A stretch of 49,266 nt of DNA, from positions 1-49,266 of the forward strand of contig DASXSF010000077.1 in NCBI GenBank assembly GCA_036506155.1, given 5' to 3'. Source of the DNA: DASXRA01 sp036506155. GTDB taxonomy: Bacteria; Actinomycetota; Actinomycetes; Mycobacteriales; Jatrophihabitantaceae. Positions 47,808 through 49,266 of the stretch are shown piece after piece. The translations under genes were made by a program, and so were the position numbers. A model generated the notes under the pieces. It searched no databases. It saw only the letters and a list, made by a program, of their open reading frames with translations, and had not been told where the DNA came from. How positions within the stretch are numbered: position 1 is the stretch's first letter; the number at the start of each line of letters is the position of its first letter.

Positions 47808-49266
47808 ATGGCCGAGGAGCAGCAGCTTTCCGACGCGCAGATCGCCGTGCACTGGCGCGAGGAGGAGTACTACCAGCCACCCGCGAAGTTCATCGCCCAG
47901 GCGAATGCAGGCGACCCGGCGATCCTGGAGCGCTTCCGGGAGGAGAACTTTCCCGAATGCTTCAAGGAGTACGCCGACCTGCTCGACTGGGATCAGTACT
48001 GGCACACCACGCTTGACACCACCAACCCGCCGTTCTGGAAGTGGTTCGTGGGCGGGCGGCTCAATGCGTCCTACAACTGCGTCGACCGCCACCTGGCCCG
48101 CGACCGGAACAAGGCGGCGCTGATCTGGGTACCGGAGCCGGAGACCGAGGCCACCCAGGCGATCACGTATCAGGAGCTGTACACGCGCGTCAACGAGTTC
48201 GCCGCGCTGCTACGCGACTTCTGCGGTGTGCAGGCAGGCGATCGGATCACGTTCCACATGCCGATGGTGCCTGAGCTGCCGGTGGCCATGCTGGCCTGCG
48301 CTCGGCTCGGGGTGATCCACTCCGAGGTGTTCGGCGGGTTCAGCGGCGCGGCGTGCGGCGACCGGATCGCCGACTCGCAAAGCCACATCCTCGTCACGAT
48401 GGACGGCTACTACCGCAACGGGGAGCTGATCGACCACAAGGTCAAGGCGGACGAGGCTTTGGCGCGCGCCAAGGAGGAGGGCCACGAGGTCGACAAAGTG
48501 CTGGTGTGGCGCCGCCATGCCGGCCAGTACGCGTCGCAGAGCCCCATGGTCGAGGGTAGGGACTTTTTCGTCGATGAGGTGCTCCCGCAGTATCGCGGGC
48601 GGATCGTCAAGCCGGTGTCCATGCCGGCCGAGGCGCCGCTCTTTTTGATGTACACCAGCGGTACGACCGGCAAACCGAAGGGGTGCCAGCACAGCACCGG
48701 TGGGTACCTGGCGTACGTCACCGGAACGTCCAAGTACTACCAGGACATCCACCCTGAGGACACCTACTGGTGTGCCGCCGACATCGGGTGGATCACCGGG
48801 CACTCGTACATCGTGTACGGCCCGCTGTCGCTGGGCACGACGAGCGTGATGTACGAGGGCGTGCCCACGTACCCGGACGCGGGCCGGTTGTGGCGCATCG
48901 CCGAGCGGCTCGGCGTGACGATTTTCCACACCGCGCCCACCACGATCCGGATGCTGCGCAAGCTGGGCCCGGACGAGCCGGCCAGGTACGACTTCCGGTT
49001 CAAGCACATGACGACAGTCGGCGAGCCGATCGAGCCGGACGTGTGGCGCTGGTACTACAACAGCGTCGGCAAGCGCGAGGCGGTCATTGTGGACACCTGG
49101 TGGCAAACGGAGAACGGCGGCTTCCTCGGCTCGACGCTCCCGGCGCTGCAGGCGATGAAGCCGGGCAGCTGCGGGCCCGGCGTGCTCGGCGTCTACCCGG
49201 TGATCTACGACGAGAACGGCGACGAGGTCCCGGCGGGCAGCGGCAAGGCGGGCAACATCTGCATCC
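47808..49266 (+). CDS. acs: Acetyl-coenzyme A synthetase (3' truncated by window edge)
   Basis: Activates acetate to acetyl-CoA through acetyl-AMP. 486 codons are present of about 650. The N-terminal ACS domain is followed by the AMP-binding P-loop YTSGTTGKPKGCQHSTGGYL, the acetate-pocket WCAADIGWITGHSYIVYGPL and the adenylate motif DTWWQTENGGF. ATG 47808 is set by AGGTGAG seven bases upstream. It lies after an acetate permease, consistent with acetate use. The C-terminal catalytic lysine domain is outside the window. Confidence 0.95.
   Translation, partial: MAEEQQLSDAQIAVHWREEEYYQPPAKFIAQANAGDPAILERFREENFPECFKEYADLLDWDQYWHTTLDTTNPPFWKWFVGGRLNASYNCVDRHLARDRNKAALIWVPEPETEATQAITYQELYTRVNEFAALLRDFCGVQAGDRITFHMPMVPELPVAMLACARLGVIHSEVFGGFSGAACGDRIADSQSHILVTMDGYYRNGELIDHKVKADEALARAKEEGHEVDKVLVWRRHAGQYASQSPMVEGRDFFVDEVLPQYRGRIVKPVSMPAEAPLFLMYTSGTTGKPKGCQHSTGGYLAYVTGTSKYYQDIHPEDTYWCAADIGWITGHSYIVYGPLSLGTTSVMYEGVPTYPDAGRLWRIAERLGVTIFHTAPTTIRMLRKLGPDEPARYDFRFKHMTTVGEPIEPDVWRWYYNSVGKREAVIVDTWWQTENGGFLGSTLPALQAMKPGSCGPGVLGVYPVIYDENGDEVPAGSGKAGNICI

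Overview
The window is a stretch of a high-GC Gram-positive (actinobacterial) chromosome. The evidence is the very high GC with strong third-position GC, the many GTG starts, ATGA/GTGA/TGATG gene overlaps, and a housekeeping order typical of Actinobacteria: carB-pyrF, gmk-rpoZ-coaBC-metK-priA, def-fmt-rsmB-rpe-ribD-ribE-ribBA-ribH, then hisE-hisG-PH protein. The genus cannot be fixed from the sequence. I see no rRNA, tRNA, CRISPR, integrase or transposase. No gene-free stretch exceeds 300 bases; the longest gaps are 14263-14499, 8555-8767 and 47642-47807.

Region 1 (1-5573): the end of a pyrimidine operon, carB (5' part outside the window), pyrK, pyrD (class 1B) and pyrF. Region 2 (5570-8554): a leftward pntAA-pntAB-pntB transhydrogenase operon lying between pyrF and gmk, where many actinobacteria carry mihF. 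Region 3 (8768-21459): gmk, rpoZ, coaBC, metK, priA, a decayed LacI-regulator fragment, def, fmt, rsmB, rpe and the riboflavin genes. Several transcription units start with a TANNNT hexamer six bases before the start codon, the geometry of leaderless mRNAs.

Region 4 (21456-45105): about 23.6 kb separating ribH from hisE, genes that adjoin in Streptomyces as far as I recall. It carries a MocA-like nucleotidyltransferase, an LtrA membrane protein, an ECF sigma factor with a SnoaL-like tail, an MFS exporter, an FdrA/DUF1116/DUF2877 trio (the oxamate carbamoyltransferase family) divergent from a PucR regulator, a molybdenum hydroxylase operon (coxM-S-L-G like, form II) with a nitrilase-family amidase and a GNAT protein, an ArsR-type regulator divergent from hyuA-hyuB, a VOC protein, a DUF3291 protein, a CaiB/BaiF CoA-transferase and a barbiturase/cyanuric acid amidohydrolase family enzyme. 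Together these look like a catabolic island for N-heterocycles or ureides. My working model is oxidative pyrimidine (barbiturate) breakdown in which the ureido product is split by phosphorolysis to carbamoyl phosphate. The families are recognisable; the pathway is inference.

Region 5 (45133-49266): hisE, hisG, a PH-domain membrane protein, the N-terminal remnant of a sensor histidine kinase, an acetate-permease (YaaH/SatP) gene that lacks a usable start codon ahead of its conserved N-terminus, a strong hairpin terminator, and acs (3' part outside the window).

Below gene scale, two short repeats stand out: a 16-26 bp dispersed sequence around CGCGATGAGCGCTCGC, and a 13-bp perfect palindrome GTCCACWGTGGAC found inside four different genes in two reading frames.
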